DNA of 64,000 nucleotides from positions 216,788 to 280,787 of the forward strand of contig CAWKCG010000026.1 in NCBI GenBank assembly GCA_963847965.1, read 5' to 3'. This stretch comes from Palsa-504 sp963847965. Its GTDB lineage: Bacteria; Actinomycetota; Actinomycetes; Streptosporangiales; Streptosporangiaceae. The position numbers and the translations under genes were made by a program. Of the stretch, positions 22,978 through 31,820 are shown one piece after another (position 1 is the first letter of the stretch; the number at the start of each line of letters is the position of its first letter). A model generated the notes under the pieces. It was given only the letters and a program-made list of their open reading frames with translations, searched no databases and was not told where the DNA came from.

Positions 22978-23898
22978 ATGGGCGACGTCACGATCGGGCT
23001 GCTGCACCCGGGTGAGATGGGGGCCGCGGTCGGGCGGTGCCTGGTCGGAGCCGGCCATCAGGTGCTCTGGGTGCCGGAGGGGCGCAGCTCAGCTACTGCC
23101 GAGCGGGCCGGGTCGGCCGGGCTGACCGGCGCGGGCGGAGGGCTGGCCGAGGTGGTTCGGCGTTCGGCCGTGGTCGTGTCGGTCTGCCCGCCGCACGCGG
23201 CGCTGGGGATCGCGCGTGAGGTGGCCGGTTCCGGGTTCGGCGGAATCTACGTGGACGCCAACGCGATCTCGCCGGCGACCGCGCGTGAGGTCGCCCGGAT
23301 CGTCGAGGTCGGCGGGGCCAGCTACGTGGACGGCGGGATCATCGGGACTCCCCCGGTCGCGCCGGGATTCATCAGGCTCTACCTGTCCGGGGCCCGGGCC
23401 GGGGAGGTGGCCCGGCTCTTCGCGGGCAGCGAGGTCGACGCGCGGGTGATCGACGACGCACCGGGGGCGGCCGGGTTCCTGGCGGCCTCGGGATCCTCCG
23501 GGACCGCTGGGCCCTCTGTAGCGGCGTCGGCTGGGCCCTCTGTAGCGGCGTCGGCGGTGAAGATGGCGTATGCGTCGTGGACCAAGGGCTCGGCCGCCCT
23601 GCTGCTGGCGGCGCGGGCGCTGGCTCGGGCCGAGGGCGTGGAGGAGGTCCTGCTCGGCGAGTGGGCGGTCTCGCAGCCTGGCCTGGCCGACCGTTCGGCG
23701 CGCGCGGCCGGGTCGGCGGCGGCCAAGGGCTGGCGCTGGGTCGCGGAGATGGAGGAGATCGCCGCGACCATGGCCGCGGCCGGCTTGCCCGACGGCTTCC
23801 ACCAGGCCGCGGCGGACATCTACCGCCGCTCCCGGCACGCGCCCGGTCCGGCCCCCAACGAGGTCCTCGGTGCGCTCGGTGCCAAGATGGGGCCGTGA
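22978..23898 (+). CDS. NAD(P)-dependent oxidoreductase (6-phosphogluconate dehydrogenase-like, DUF1932)
   Basis: A 306-aa protein of the beta-hydroxyacid dehydrogenase superfamily. A Rossmann start, VTIGLLHPGEMGAAVGRCL, is followed by VVVSVCPPHAA and the substrate-loop-like DANAISPATAREVA, then DGGIIGTPP. The C-terminal helical half (SWTKGSAALLLAARALA onwards) matches DUF1932. The catalytic Lys region reads VKMAYASWTKG. Just before it is a duplicated GPSVAASA octapeptide created by a 24-base direct repeat. GGGAGG lies at good spacing before the ATG at 22978. The next gene overlaps its stop (GTGA), so the two oxidoreductases are co-translated. The substrate is unknown. Confidence 0.85.
   Translation: MGDVTIGLLHPGEMGAAVGRCLVGAGHQVLWVPEGRSSATAERAGSAGLTGAGGGLAEVVRRSAVVVSVCPPHAALGIAREVAGSGFGGIYVDANAISPATAREVARIVEVGGASYVDGGIIGTPPVAPGFIRLYLSGARAGEVARLFAGSEVDARVIDDAPGAAGFLAASGSSGTAGPSVAASAGPSVAASAVKMAYASWTKGSAALLLAARALARAEGVEEVLLGEWAVSQPGLADRSARAAGSAAAKGWRWVAEMEEIAATMAAAGLPDGFHQAAADIYRRSRHAPGPAPNEVLGALGAKMGP
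23506..23555 (+). repeat. 24-bp direct duplication inside the oxidoreductase gene
   Basis: GGGCCCTCTGTAGCGGCGTC occurs at 23509 and again 24 bases later, encoding GPSVAASA twice. Like the dgt minisatellite it has a 24-base, frame-preserving period. Confidence 0.85.
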
Positions 23899-24866
23899 AT
23901 CAACTCGGGATGACCAGGGCGGTGGTGGCTACCGCGTACGGCGGGCCGGAGGTTCTGTCGGTGATCGAGACGCCGGTTGGCCCGCCGGGTCCGGGCGAGG
24001 TGCAGATCAGCGTGCGGGCGGCGGCCACGAACCCGCTCGACTACAAGCTGTACAGCGGCAACATGGGGCGGGACCCGGCGCGGTTGCCGATGCGGTTGGG
24101 GTTCGAGGCCGCCGGGATGGTGACCGAGGTGGGCGGCGGCGCCTACAGCGTCGAGGGGCCGGGGGGGCTCGTAGCGGCCGGCGATGAGGTCGTCGCGTAC
24201 CGGGTCGCGGGCGGATACGCCGCCGACCTGGTCGTGCCCGCCTCCAGCGTGATCGCAAAGCCCGCAACGATGTCGTTCGAGCAGGCGAGCGGGGTGATGC
24301 TGACCGGCGTGACGGCCGTGCACGCGCTGACCGTGATCCGGGCCGGCGCGGGCGACACCATCCTGATCTACGGCGCCGCGGGCGGCGTCGGCCTGATGGC
24401 CGTCCAGCTTGCCGCGGCCGCGGGCGCGCGGGTCATCGGCGCGGCGAGCCCGGGCGGCCACGACTTGCTCCGCGAACTAGGCGCAGAGCCCGTGACGTAC
24501 GGTGCCGGATTGGAAGTGCGCGTCCGGGACCTTGCTCCCGGCGGAGTTGACGCCGCGGTCGACACCGCTGGCGGGGATGAGGCGCTGGACACCTCGCTCG
24601 CCCTGGTGGCGGACCGCGACCGGATCGTCACCGCCGTCGCGAGCAGGCGGGCCTTCGACTCGGGCATCACCGTGATCGGCGGCGCCCCGGGTGCCGACCC
24701 GGGAACCGAGATCCGGGACGCGGCACGCCTCCAGCTCGCGCGGCTCGCCGAGGAGGGCAAGTTGCGGGTCATCGTCGCCGGGGTCTACCCGTTCGCCGAA
24801 GCCGGTGCCGCTCACCGCGCGCTCGCGACCGGCCACGCCCACGGCAAGATCGTGCTCGTGCCTTAA
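23895..24866 (+). CDS. Quinone oxidoreductase-like MDR-family dehydrogenase
   Basis: A 323-aa member of the medium-chain dehydrogenase/reductase superfamily. The N-terminal GroES-like domain shows YGGPEVLSV, GEVQISVRAAATNPLDYK and GFEAAGMVTEVG. The nucleotide-binding domain has YGAAGGVGLMAVQLA and later GKIVLVP at the end, typical of NADPH:quinone reductases and related zinc-free MDR enzymes. No catalytic zinc Cys is visible. The GTG at 23895 overlaps the previous stop as GTGA; an ATG five codons later also fits. Its stop lies two bases from the stop of the convergent Ser/Thr kinase gene. The substrate is not predictable. Confidence 0.9.
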   Translation: MNQLGMTRAVVATAYGGPEVLSVIETPVGPPGPGEVQISVRAAATNPLDYKLYSGNMGRDPARLPMRLGFEAAGMVTEVGGGAYSVEGPGGLVAAGDEVVAYRVAGGYAADLVVPASSVIAKPATMSFEQASGVMLTGVTAVHALTVIRAGAGDTILIYGAAGGVGLMAVQLAAAAGARVIGAASPGGHDLLRELGAEPVTYGAGLEVRVRDLAPGGVDAAVDTAGGDEALDTSLALVADRDRIVTAVASRRAFDSGITVIGGAPGADPGTEIRDAARLQLARLAEEGKLRVIVAGVYPFAEAGAAHRALATGHAHGKIVLVP

Positions 24867-24868
24867 GG

Positions 24869-27013
24869 TCACTGCACCGTTACGGCCTCCCTAGCCACCA
24901 ACTGCAGGCCGTTGGAGAACGTCGCGGTGACCACCACCTGGTACTGGCCGGGACTGGCGTAGTCATGGGTTTCGGGGAAGTACGAGCAGCCCGTTAGCGT
25001 GATCCCGTCCCCCCAGTTCCAGTCGATGGCGGTCAGCTTCGTGCCGCTCGGCGCGATCACCACGCCGTTGATGGTTACCGCCGTCCCGGAGCTGGTGGCC
25101 GGGTAAAGCGACAGCGAGGACGCGCCGTTCGTGGTCTGGCAGGCCGCGGCGACCGGAGGACTCGACGGCGAGGGAGCCGGCACGGGCGGCGCCGTGGTCC
25201 CCACGCTGGACGGCGAGGGACTCGGCACGCTCGACGCCGGACCCACCGACACCGTCTCGGTGGCCTGCTTCCGCGACCCGTCGGAAAACTTCGCGGTGAC
25301 CACGATGGTGTACCGGCCGGCGCTGGCGTAATCGTGGGTTTCAGGGAAGTAGGCACAGCCCGCCTGGGCGACCCCGTCACCCCAGTTCCAGTCGATATCC
25401 GTCAGCTTTGTCCCGCGCGGCGCGACGAGCTGGCCGGTGATGGTCACCGCTTTTCCGGCGACGGCGGCCGGATCCAGCGACAGCAGGGCCGGGCCGTTCG
25501 GGATCGGGCAGGTCGTGAGGGGAGGAGTAAGGGATACCGTCTCGCTGGCGTGCAGCCGCGACCCGTTGGAAAGCGTCGCGGTGACCCGGATGGTGTACCG
25601 GCGGCCGCTAGGGTAAACATGGGTCTCGGTGAGGGCACAGCCCGTTTGCTTGGTCCCGTCACCCCAGTTCCAGTCGATGGCGCGCAGCGCGGTCCCGCGC
25701 GGGGCGATCACCATGCCGCTGATGGTCACCACGGTCTCGTGGGTGACGGCTCGCGAAAGCGACAGGGAGGCCGTCCCGTTCGCCGTCCGGCAGGTCGTGG
25801 CGGCAGGAGAACTCGCCCGGCCCAGGGAGCCGGGCGCCTTGGTCCCTGAGGTCGCCAGGTGAACGCCGGCGGCGAGCCCGCCGGCGGCGACGATGGCGGC
25901 GAGACAGACGAGAAGCCAGCGTCGGCGCCTCGGCGGAGGACTGCCCGGCGAAGGCAGTGGTTTACGTTCGGGCCCGGTCGGCGGTGTGCTCGGTGGCGAC
26001 AGCCGATGCCTGGCGGGCGCCCTGGTCCTCGTGGTGCCCAGGGAAGGGTCGCCCAGGGCGCCGGTCGCGGGGTCCTTGACGAGGCCGGCCGGCCAACGGC
26101 CGTCCCGCGGGATCCCCGGGGCGCCGGAGTCATAGGGGGCCAGGCCGAGCGCTCCGCGGAGCGCATCGGCGAACTCGCGGCACGTGGCGTATCGCCGTTC
26201 CGGCGACTTGGAAAGCGCCCTCGCCAGGACCCCGTCCGCCGCCGGCGGAAGATCCGGCCGGTGTGAACTCAGCAGCGGCGGCGGCTCGGTCAGCTGGGCC
26301 CAGATCACTGCCGCGGCCTCGTTCCTGGTGAACGGCTGCTGACCGGACAACAGCTCGAACGCCGTGCACGCCAGCGCGTATTGATCGGCCCGCCCGTCTA
26401 CCGCCGCGCCTCGGATCTGCTCCGGGGCCGCGTACTCGACGGTGCCCAGAAACTGCCCCGCCCCGGTCAGCCCGGCCGCCCGCGTCTGCCTGCTGATCCC
26501 GAAGTCGGTCAGGTACACGTGATCTGGCCGGCCCTGGCCGACATCCAGCAGCATGTTCGCGGGCTTGACGTCCCGGTGCACCAGGCCCGCCTCGTGCGCC
26601 GCATCAAGGGCCGAGGCGACCGCGGAGACGATGGCGGCGGTACGCGCCGCCGATAGCGGGCCGCCGCGGCGCAGCAGCGACCGCACGTCCCCGCCGGCCA
26701 CGTACTGCATCGCGATGAACAGGACACCGCCGGCCTCACCGGCCTCGTGCACCGGGATCAGGTGCGGGTCCTGCACCTGGGCGGCGGCCCTGGACTCCCC
26801 GATGAAGCGCGCCCGGAGCGCGTCATCTGCCGCCAGTTCAGGGGTCAGGACCTTCAGCGCTACCGGGCGGCCCAGCCGTTCGTCCACCGCCCGGTACACC
26901 ACGGCCATTCCGCCGGCGCCGACTTGTGCCTCAAGCCGGTACCCGCCGATCCGTGAGCCGACGAAAACGCCGGTCGGCGTGCCGTCACCGTTCCCCGGAC
27001 GCTCCCCGCCCAC
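24869..27013 (-). CDS. Transmembrane Ser/Thr protein kinase with three PKD-like ectodomains
   Basis: A 714-aa PknB-type receptor kinase. The kinase domain has the Gly loop VGAGGMAVVY, the catalytic Lys in VALKVL, HRDVKPANMLL, DFGISRQT and APEQIRG. A Pro/Arg-rich juxtamembrane stretch leads to one transmembrane helix (WLLVCLAAIVAAGGLAAGV, about residues 365-385). The outside part consists of three repeats of about 85-90 residues, each with IDWNWGDG and a TH-Y turn as in PKD domains, and each with two Cys that could pair (CRTANG and TGCALTE in the first). Two Pro/Ser linkers join them. It probably senses a cell-wall or glycan cue. GTG at 27013 is chosen for its GGAGG; GTG at 27028 is the alternative. 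Confidence 0.9.
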   Translation of the reverse strand: MGGERPGNGDGTPTGVFVGSRIGGYRLEAQVGAGGMAVVYRAVDERLGRPVALKVLTPELAADDALRARFIGESRAAAQVQDPHLIPVHEAGEAGGVLFIAMQYVAGGDVRSLLRRGGPLSAARTAAIVSAVASALDAAHEAGLVHRDVKPANMLLDVGQGRPDHVYLTDFGISRQTRAAGLTGAGQFLGTVEYAAPEQIRGAAVDGRADQYALACTAFELLSGQQPFTRNEAAAVIWAQLTEPPPLLSSHRPDLPPAADGVLARALSKSPERRYATCREFADALRGALGLAPYDSGAPGIPRDGRWPAGLVKDPATGALGDPSLGTTRTRAPARHRLSPPSTPPTGPERKPLPSPGSPPPRRRRWLLVCLAAIVAAGGLAAGVHLATSGTKAPGSLGRASSPAATTCRTANGTASLSLSRAVTHETVVTISGMVIAPRGTALRAIDWNWGDGTKQTGCALTETHVYPSGRRYTIRVTATLSNGSRLHASETVSLTPPLTTCPIPNGPALLSLDPAAVAGKAVTITGQLVAPRGTKLTDIDWNWGDGVAQAGCAYFPETHDYASAGRYTIVVTAKFSDGSRKQATETVSVGPASSVPSPSPSSVGTTAPPVPAPSPSSPPVAAACQTTNGASSLSLYPATSSGTAVTINGVVIAPSGTKLTAIDWNWGDGITLTGCSYFPETHDYASPGQYQVVVTATFSNGLQLVAREAVTVQ

Positions 27014-27121
27014 CCCTGCCTCCAGCACTCAACCAGAGCCCGATGCGGTCATTCTTCCTTTCTGCGCACCCGAATGACCCGCGAATACGGGATCAGGCCG
27101 GCATCCGCCTGCCAGGTGGGC

Positions 27122-28510
27122 TCAGCAGGGGCCGAGGCGCTCGGCTAGGTAGGACTGGACGTGGTCGATGCCGATGCGCTCCTGGCTCATGGTGTCGCGA
27201 TCCCTGACCGTGACAGCCTGGTCGTTCAGCGTCTCGAAGTCGACGGTGATGCAGTACGGGGTGCCGATCTCGTCCTGCCTGCGGTACCTGCGGCCGATCG
27301 CGCTGGCGTCGTCGAAGTCGGTGTTCCAGTGCTTGCGCAGCACCGCGGCCAGGTCCCGTGCCTTGGGCGACAGGTCCGCGTTGCGGGACAGCGGGAGCAC
27401 GGCCGCCTTCACCGGCGCGAGCCTCGGGTCGAGCCGGAGCACGGTCCGCTTCTCCAGGTTGCCCTTGGCGTCCGGCGCCTCGTCCTCGGCGTAGGCGTCG
27501 AGCAGGAAGACCAGCGCGCCGCGGTCGACGCCGGCCGCCGGCTCGATCACGTAGGGGATGAACCGCGCGTTCGTCTCCTGGTCCAGGTAAGACATGTCCT
27601 GCCCGGACGCGCGCTGGTGGGTGGTCAGGTCGTAGTCGGTCCGGTTGGCGATGCCCTCGAGTTCGCCCCACTCGCTGCCCACGAAGTCAAACCTGTACTC
27701 GATGTCCACCGTGCGCTTGGAGTAGTGCGAGAGCTTGTCCTTCGGGTGCTCGTAGGGCCGCAGGTTCTCCCGGCGGATGCCGAGGTCGAGGTACCAGGCG
27801 AAGCGCTCGTCGATCCAGCGCTGGTGCCACTCTTCGTCGGTGCCCGGACGGACGAAGAACTCCATCTCCATCTGCTCGAATTCCCTGGTGCGGAAGATGA
27901 AGTTGCCCGGGGTGATCTCGTTGCGGAACGACTTGCCGATCTGCCCGATGCCGAACGGGATCTTGCGGCGCGAGGTCTGGAGCACGTTGCGGAAGTTGAT
28001 GAAGATGCCCTGCGCGGTCTCCGGGCGCAGGTAGGCCAGTCCCGATTCGTCCTCTACCGGGCCCAGATGGGTGCGCAGCAGGCCGTTGAACATGCGTGGC
28101 TCGGTGAACGCTCCCCTGGTCCCGCAGTTCGGGCAGGCGATCTCGGCCAGGCCCCCGACCGGGGCGTACCCGTGCTTGTCCTCGTAGGCCTCGATCAGGT
28201 GATCGGCGCGGTAGCGCTTGTGGCAGGACATGCACTCGGTGAGCGGGTCCACGAACTCGGTGACGTGCCCGCTGGCCTCCCATACCTCCCTGGCCAGGAT
28301 CACGGACGAGTCGAGGCCCACGATGTCATCGCGTTCGGTGACCATCGAACGCCACCACTGGCGCTTGATGTTGTTCTTCAGCTCCACCCCGAGCGGGCCG
28401 TAATCATAGGCGGCCCGGAGGCCGCCGTAGATCTCGCTGGACGGGTAGGCGAACCCCCGTCGCTTGCTCAGGTTGACGACGGCGTCGAGGCGGTCACTGC
28501 GCAATGGCAT
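27122..28510 (-). CDS. glyS: Glycyl-tRNA synthetase (class II, homodimeric type)
   Basis: A 462-aa enzyme that attaches glycine to tRNA-Gly. It opens with VVNLSKRRGFAYPSSEIYGG and YDYGPLGVELKNN, characteristic of the alpha2 type found in actinobacteria. Zinc-type Cys pairs occur in CMSCHKR and CPNCG. Class II motif 2 is FRNEITPGNFIFRTREF, and motif 3 lies in the C-terminal catalytic half before the anticodon-binding domain (KAAVLPLSRN). In E. coli glyS denotes only the beta subunit of a different enzyme; the symbol here follows actinobacterial use. Upstream (28511-28684) I see a possible -10, TAAGCT near 28624, but no T-box features. Confidence 0.96.
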   Translation of the reverse strand: MPLRSDRLDAVVNLSKRRGFAYPSSEIYGGLRAAYDYGPLGVELKNNIKRQWWRSMVTERDDIVGLDSSVILAREVWEASGHVTEFVDPLTECMSCHKRYRADHLIEAYEDKHGYAPVGGLAEIACPNCGTRGAFTEPRMFNGLLRTHLGPVEDESGLAYLRPETAQGIFINFRNVLQTSRRKIPFGIGQIGKSFRNEITPGNFIFRTREFEQMEMEFFVRPGTDEEWHQRWIDERFAWYLDLGIRRENLRPYEHPKDKLSHYSKRTVDIEYRFDFVGSEWGELEGIANRTDYDLTTHQRASGQDMSYLDQETNARFIPYVIEPAAGVDRGALVFLLDAYAEDEAPDAKGNLEKRTVLRLDPRLAPVKAAVLPLSRNADLSPKARDLAAVLRKHWNTDFDDASAIGRRYRRQDEIGTPYCITVDFETLNDQAVTVRDRDTMSQERIGIDHVQSYLAERLGPC

Positions 28511-28684
28511 CGGAAGTCTCCATCCGGCTGGCGGTCGGCGGGCGCGACGGGCGCGATCCCCGTGGTGATCCCGGCGCGGATGCGGGTGGGTTGCGGCACC
28601 CTCCGCGACCGGAGACCCCTAGCTTAGGAGCACTGACCGGCGATCGCGAACCGGATTCGCGTGATACGAACGAGTGACCCCCCA

Positions 28685-30445
28685 TCATCCGCGCACCACC
28701 GCGCTGTCCACCAGGTCGGAGTCGATGTCGAGCGAGTACCCGCCGACCGAGACCACGTGCGCGCCCTGGTACTGCTTGGACCGCTGCGTGTCCGGCCAGA
28801 CCGCTCCGGTCAGGTAGGGCGATCCGGTCAGGTTCTGCGCGTTGTCCCACAGCGCGAACCACATGTCCTGCGGCTCGGCGAGTGCGTGCCCGGCGATCAT
28901 CGTGTTGGACTGAAGGTCGATCGCCGCCGAGTCGGCGCTCGAGTAGACACCCGAGATGAAACCGCCCGCGTCAAGTTGCCTGGTCCAGGAGTCGAGGAAG
29001 GTGAGCACGGCGGTCACGCAGCTCGCGTTCGTGTGATCGTAGCCTTCCATGTCGAAGTAGACCGGCGATCCCGGGCCCATGCCGAACAGCTTCGCGTCCG
29101 AGATCGCCTGGCTGGCCGCCGCGCTCCCTTCCGCGGCCGCCTGGCTCGGGTTGATCTCTGCGCTGTAGCTGTTGCACGGCGCCTGCAGCCCGACGAAGGT
29201 CGGCATCAGCGACCAGCCCATGGCCTCCACCGCCTTGATCCAGCTGGCCGAGAGGTTGCCGTAGTCACAGGCCATCTCCTGGCCGCCGATGTAGATGTTG
29301 GCGACGGAGAACTTCGCGCGCCAGGCCTTCATGGCCGTCAGCGACGGGGCCGTGCAGGTGTCGAAGCCGGCCACCGGGACGCCGTCGCCGGCTGACTGGG
29401 CCGGTGGCGTGCTCACGGCCGGCGCCGCGGTGCTGGTCCCCGTCGGTGCTGGGGTAGTCGGCGTCGGCGAGGGGGTGATCGGCGTCGATGAGGGGGTCGT
29501 CACCGCCGGCGCGGGGGTCGTCCTGATCGGCGAGGGGGTAATCCACGACGGCGGAGGAGTGGTCCTCGTCGGCGAGGGGGTAATCCACGTCGGCGGAGGG
29601 GTGGTCCTCGTCGGCGGAGGGGTGGTCCTCGTCGGCGGAGGGGTGGTCCACGTGGGTGAGGAGGACGGCCGGTACGACGGCTGCGGCGAAGGGCGGTTCC
29701 ACGGCGGCGTGGACACGTCCGTCGGAGCAACGTGCGGTTGGGGCGTCCTGGTCACCGGGTTAGACCATCCCCAGTCGGGCGTGGGATGCGTCCGGACCGA
29801 CGGCTTGTCCGACCCCTGACCCTCACGAGGCTGCAGGTGCCCTCCCGGCTGCATCGGCGGCGAGGCCACGGGGTGCAGGCTGCCGAAAACCTGGAGAATC
29901 AGGCCGGGATCCGTCCCGTACGTAGCCGTGACCGAGGGGCCGGCGGTCGGCATCGCGATGGCGAATTCGTGCTGCCCGGGATTCTTCATGATCGTCCCGG
30001 GCGCGGCGCGCAGGTCCGTCGCCGATCGCGCGTCTCCTACCTGCGCGCGCCGGGCCGTCTTTAGCGACACCACCAGCACGCCCGGAATGGCCGGGCCGCC
30101 GATGCTTACCGTGTCGGCCGTGCCGACCTGGTCGGGCGGGCAATGCTGGTTAGGTCCCGGAGTGCCGAGATAAACGGCGTTGACGTTGTAGCGAACGCAC
30201 TGGTTCGGGTCCTTTTTCAGCGAGTACACCGGCCAGCTGGCCGGAACCTTGAACGCGTAGCCGCGGAATTCGACGGTTTTCATAGCACCGGCCGCGTGAT
30301 TGGCGGTTGGGCCGGCGTTCGGATTCTTGGTGTACTGCTTGATGGCGGCCTTAAGGCTCAGAGCGGAGCTGAGAGGGCTATGGCCCAATACCGATCCGAT
30401 TCCCGCGAGCGCGCACACGATTATAAGAACCACCACGCGGCGCAT
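28685..30445 (-). CDS. Secreted DUF1906 (glycoside hydrolase-like) protein with Pro/Thr-rich linker
   Basis: A 586-aa exported protein. Residues 1-27 form a signal peptide (MRRVVVLIIVCALAGIGSVLG). A region of about 180 residues of unknown fold follows. Next comes a long linker of TTPPPTR/ITPSPTR-type repeats (about residues 240-350). A C-terminal DUF1906 domain of about 220 residues contains GFDTCTAPSLTAMKAW, IYIGGQEMACDYGNLS, VYFDMEGYDH and GVYSSADSA, like the Rv2525c-type glycoside-hydrolase-like domains. The acidic pair in FDMEGYD is where catalytic residues would lie. It is probably a wall-associated or secreted enzyme acting on glycans. GGGGGG lies just before the ATG. Linker DNA from about 29490 to 29650 is an imperfect tandem repeat. 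Confidence 0.85.
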   Translation of the reverse strand: MRRVVVLIIVCALAGIGSVLGHSPLSSALSLKAAIKQYTKNPNAGPTANHAAGAMKTVEFRGYAFKVPASWPVYSLKKDPNQCVRYNVNAVYLGTPGPNQHCPPDQVGTADTVSIGGPAIPGVLVVSLKTARRAQVGDARSATDLRAAPGTIMKNPGQHEFAIAMPTAGPSVTATYGTDPGLILQVFGSLHPVASPPMQPGGHLQPREGQGSDKPSVRTHPTPDWGWSNPVTRTPQPHVAPTDVSTPPWNRPSPQPSYRPSSSPTWTTPPPTRTTPPPTRTTPPPTWITPSPTRTTPPPSWITPSPIRTTPAPAVTTPSSTPITPSPTPTTPAPTGTSTAAPAVSTPPAQSAGDGVPVAGFDTCTAPSLTAMKAWRAKFSVANIYIGGQEMACDYGNLSASWIKAVEAMGWSLMPTFVGLQAPCNSYSAEINPSQAAAEGSAAASQAISDAKLFGMGPGSPVYFDMEGYDHTNASCVTAVLTFLDSWTRQLDAGGFISGVYSSADSAAIDLQSNTMIAGHALAEPQDMWFALWDNAQNLTGSPYLTGAVWPDTQRSKQYQGAHVVSVGGYSLDIDSDLVDSAVVRG

Positions 30446-30983
30446 GATCCCCCCGAGTTACCCCGTTGACAATAGTTAAACTAACCCTCAGCAGAATGCT
30501 GGCGACCGAAATCTCCCCCGAGTACGGTTCCAGCGCATCGGCAGCAGTAATGTTCCCCGGTATCCGGGGAGCTACGCACGGTTACTCAGATTGATGGCAA
30601 GAAACTGACGGGCGGAGTCACGGCGTAGAGCGACCGCCTGAGCGAAAGGATTTTCGCCTCTGGTCAGCGGGCCTCAGTGCTGTTCACCGACGACCCGGCC
30701 GGGTCGTCGGACTCGTCGATCAGCTGGCGATCGCGGCGGACGCCTGCCTGACCGGGATGGCGTAAGCGGCGGGCGTACGCCTGGTCAGGTGGGGCAGGTG
30801 GGTGAGCTGGATCGAGGTCGCCTGGTCAGGTGGAACGGGTGGGTGAGCCGGGCCGAGGTCGCCTGGTCAGGTGGAACGGGTGGGTGAGGCGGGCCAAGGC
30901 CGCCTGGTCAGGTGGGGCGGGTGGTGAGCCGGGCCGAGGTCGGTGGCAGCTACGGGGCAAGCCGCGGCCGGGCACGGCAGTCG
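30446..30983. other. Non-coding region with AT-rich promoter zone, perfect palindrome and tandem repeats
   Basis: No gene is supported. The part next to the DUF1906 gene (30446-30500) is AT-rich and holds TAGTTTAACTA-like sequence, probably its promoter. A perfect 22-base palindrome at 30688-30709 has the arm CGACGACCCGG followed directly by its complement; it could be a terminator or a binding site. A short frame around it ends in VDQLAIAADACLTGMA and may be gene debris. The 41-bp repeat fills 30780-30943. Confidence 0.6.
30780..30943. repeat. 41-bp tandem repeat, four copies
   Basis: CCTGGTCAGGTGG recurs at 30780, 30821, 30862 and 30903, a strict 41-base period, followed in each unit by GGGTGGGTGAG and CGAGGTCG variants. 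The last copy has a one-base deletion. It ends 40 bases before the uppS stop codon, in its presumed downstream region. Confidence 0.9.
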
Positions 30984-31820
30984 CTAGGGCGCCGCAGCTG
31001 GTGGCGGGGGGTCAGGGTTCGGCTCGGCGCTGCCGTACCTGCGGGCGCGGTTGGCGTAGATCTCGCAGGCGTGCCACAAATGGCGCCGGTCGAAATCGGG
31101 CCAGAGTGTGTCGAGAAAGACCAGCTCGGCGTAGTTGGACTGCCACAGGAGGAAGTTCGAAAGGCGCTGCTCGCCCGATGACCTGACGAAAAGGTCGACG
31201 TCAGGAATCCCCGGCTCGTACAGATACTGGGCGAACACCTTCTCGTTGATCTTTTCCGCGCGGAGCTTTCCCGCCGCCACGTCGGCCGCGATGGCGGCGG
31301 CCGCGTCCGCGATCTCGGACCGGCCGCCGTAATTGACGCAGAATTGCAGGGTCAGCACGGAATTGCCCGCGGAAAGCTGCTCGGCGTACTCCAGTTCGCT
31401 GATGACGCTGCGCCACAGCTTGGGGCGCCGGCAGGCCCAGCGGATTCGGACCCCCATCTCATTCAGCAGATCACGGCGACGGTGAATGACGTCGCGATTA
31501 AATCCCATCAGGAAGCGCACTTCGTCCGGCGAGCGCCGCCAGTTCTCGGTCGAGAACGCGTAGGCCGACAGGTACGGGATGCCGAGTTCGATCGCCCCCA
31601 TGATCACGTCGAGCAGCGAGGACTCACCCTCTTTGTGGCCCTCGGTCCTGGGCAGCCCGCGCTTCTTCGCCCAGCGCCCGTCGCCGTCCATGACCAGGGC
31701 GACGTGCCTTGGCACCCGATCGGGCGGGATGTCGGGCGGTCTTACCCCGCTGGGATGCGGGTCGGGCGGGCGCACGCCCGCGGGGTGTGATGGTGCCGTT
31801 TTCGGGGCCCGCTCACCCAT
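30984..31820 (-). CDS. uppS: Isoprenyl transferase (undecaprenyl-diphosphate synthase family)
   Basis: A 278-aa cis-prenyltransferase that makes the polyprenyl diphosphate carrier for cell-wall synthesis. Family motifs are HVALVMDGDGRWAKKRG with the catalytic Asp45, GHKEG, YLSAYAFSTENWRRS, FCVNYGGRSEI and SSGEQRLSNFLLWQSNYAE, then LWPDF. The family usually reads MDGNGRW; here the Asn is Asp47, which is unusual. The N-terminal 37 residues are extra and contain a duplicated GVRPPD. The ATG at 31820 overlaps the recO stop (TGATG), placing it last in a leuA-recO-uppS transcript. A Pro-rich tail ends the protein. Confidence 0.93.
   Translation of the reverse strand: MGERAPKTAPSHPAGVRPPDPHPSGVRPPDIPPDRVPRHVALVMDGDGRWAKKRGLPRTEGHKEGESSLLDVIMGAIELGIPYLSAYAFSTENWRRSPDEVRFLMGFNRDVIHRRRDLLNEMGVRIRWACRRPKLWRSVISELEYAEQLSAGNSVLTLQFCVNYGGRSEIADAAAAIAADVAAGKLRAEKINEKVFAQYLYEPGIPDVDLFVRSSGEQRLSNFLLWQSNYAELVFLDTLWPDFDRRHLWHACEIYANRARRYGSAEPNPDPPPPAAAP

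Noticed and set aside
28511..28684. T-box riboswitch before glyS
   Set aside because: No T-box sequence, specifier loop or terminator/antiterminator pair is visible.
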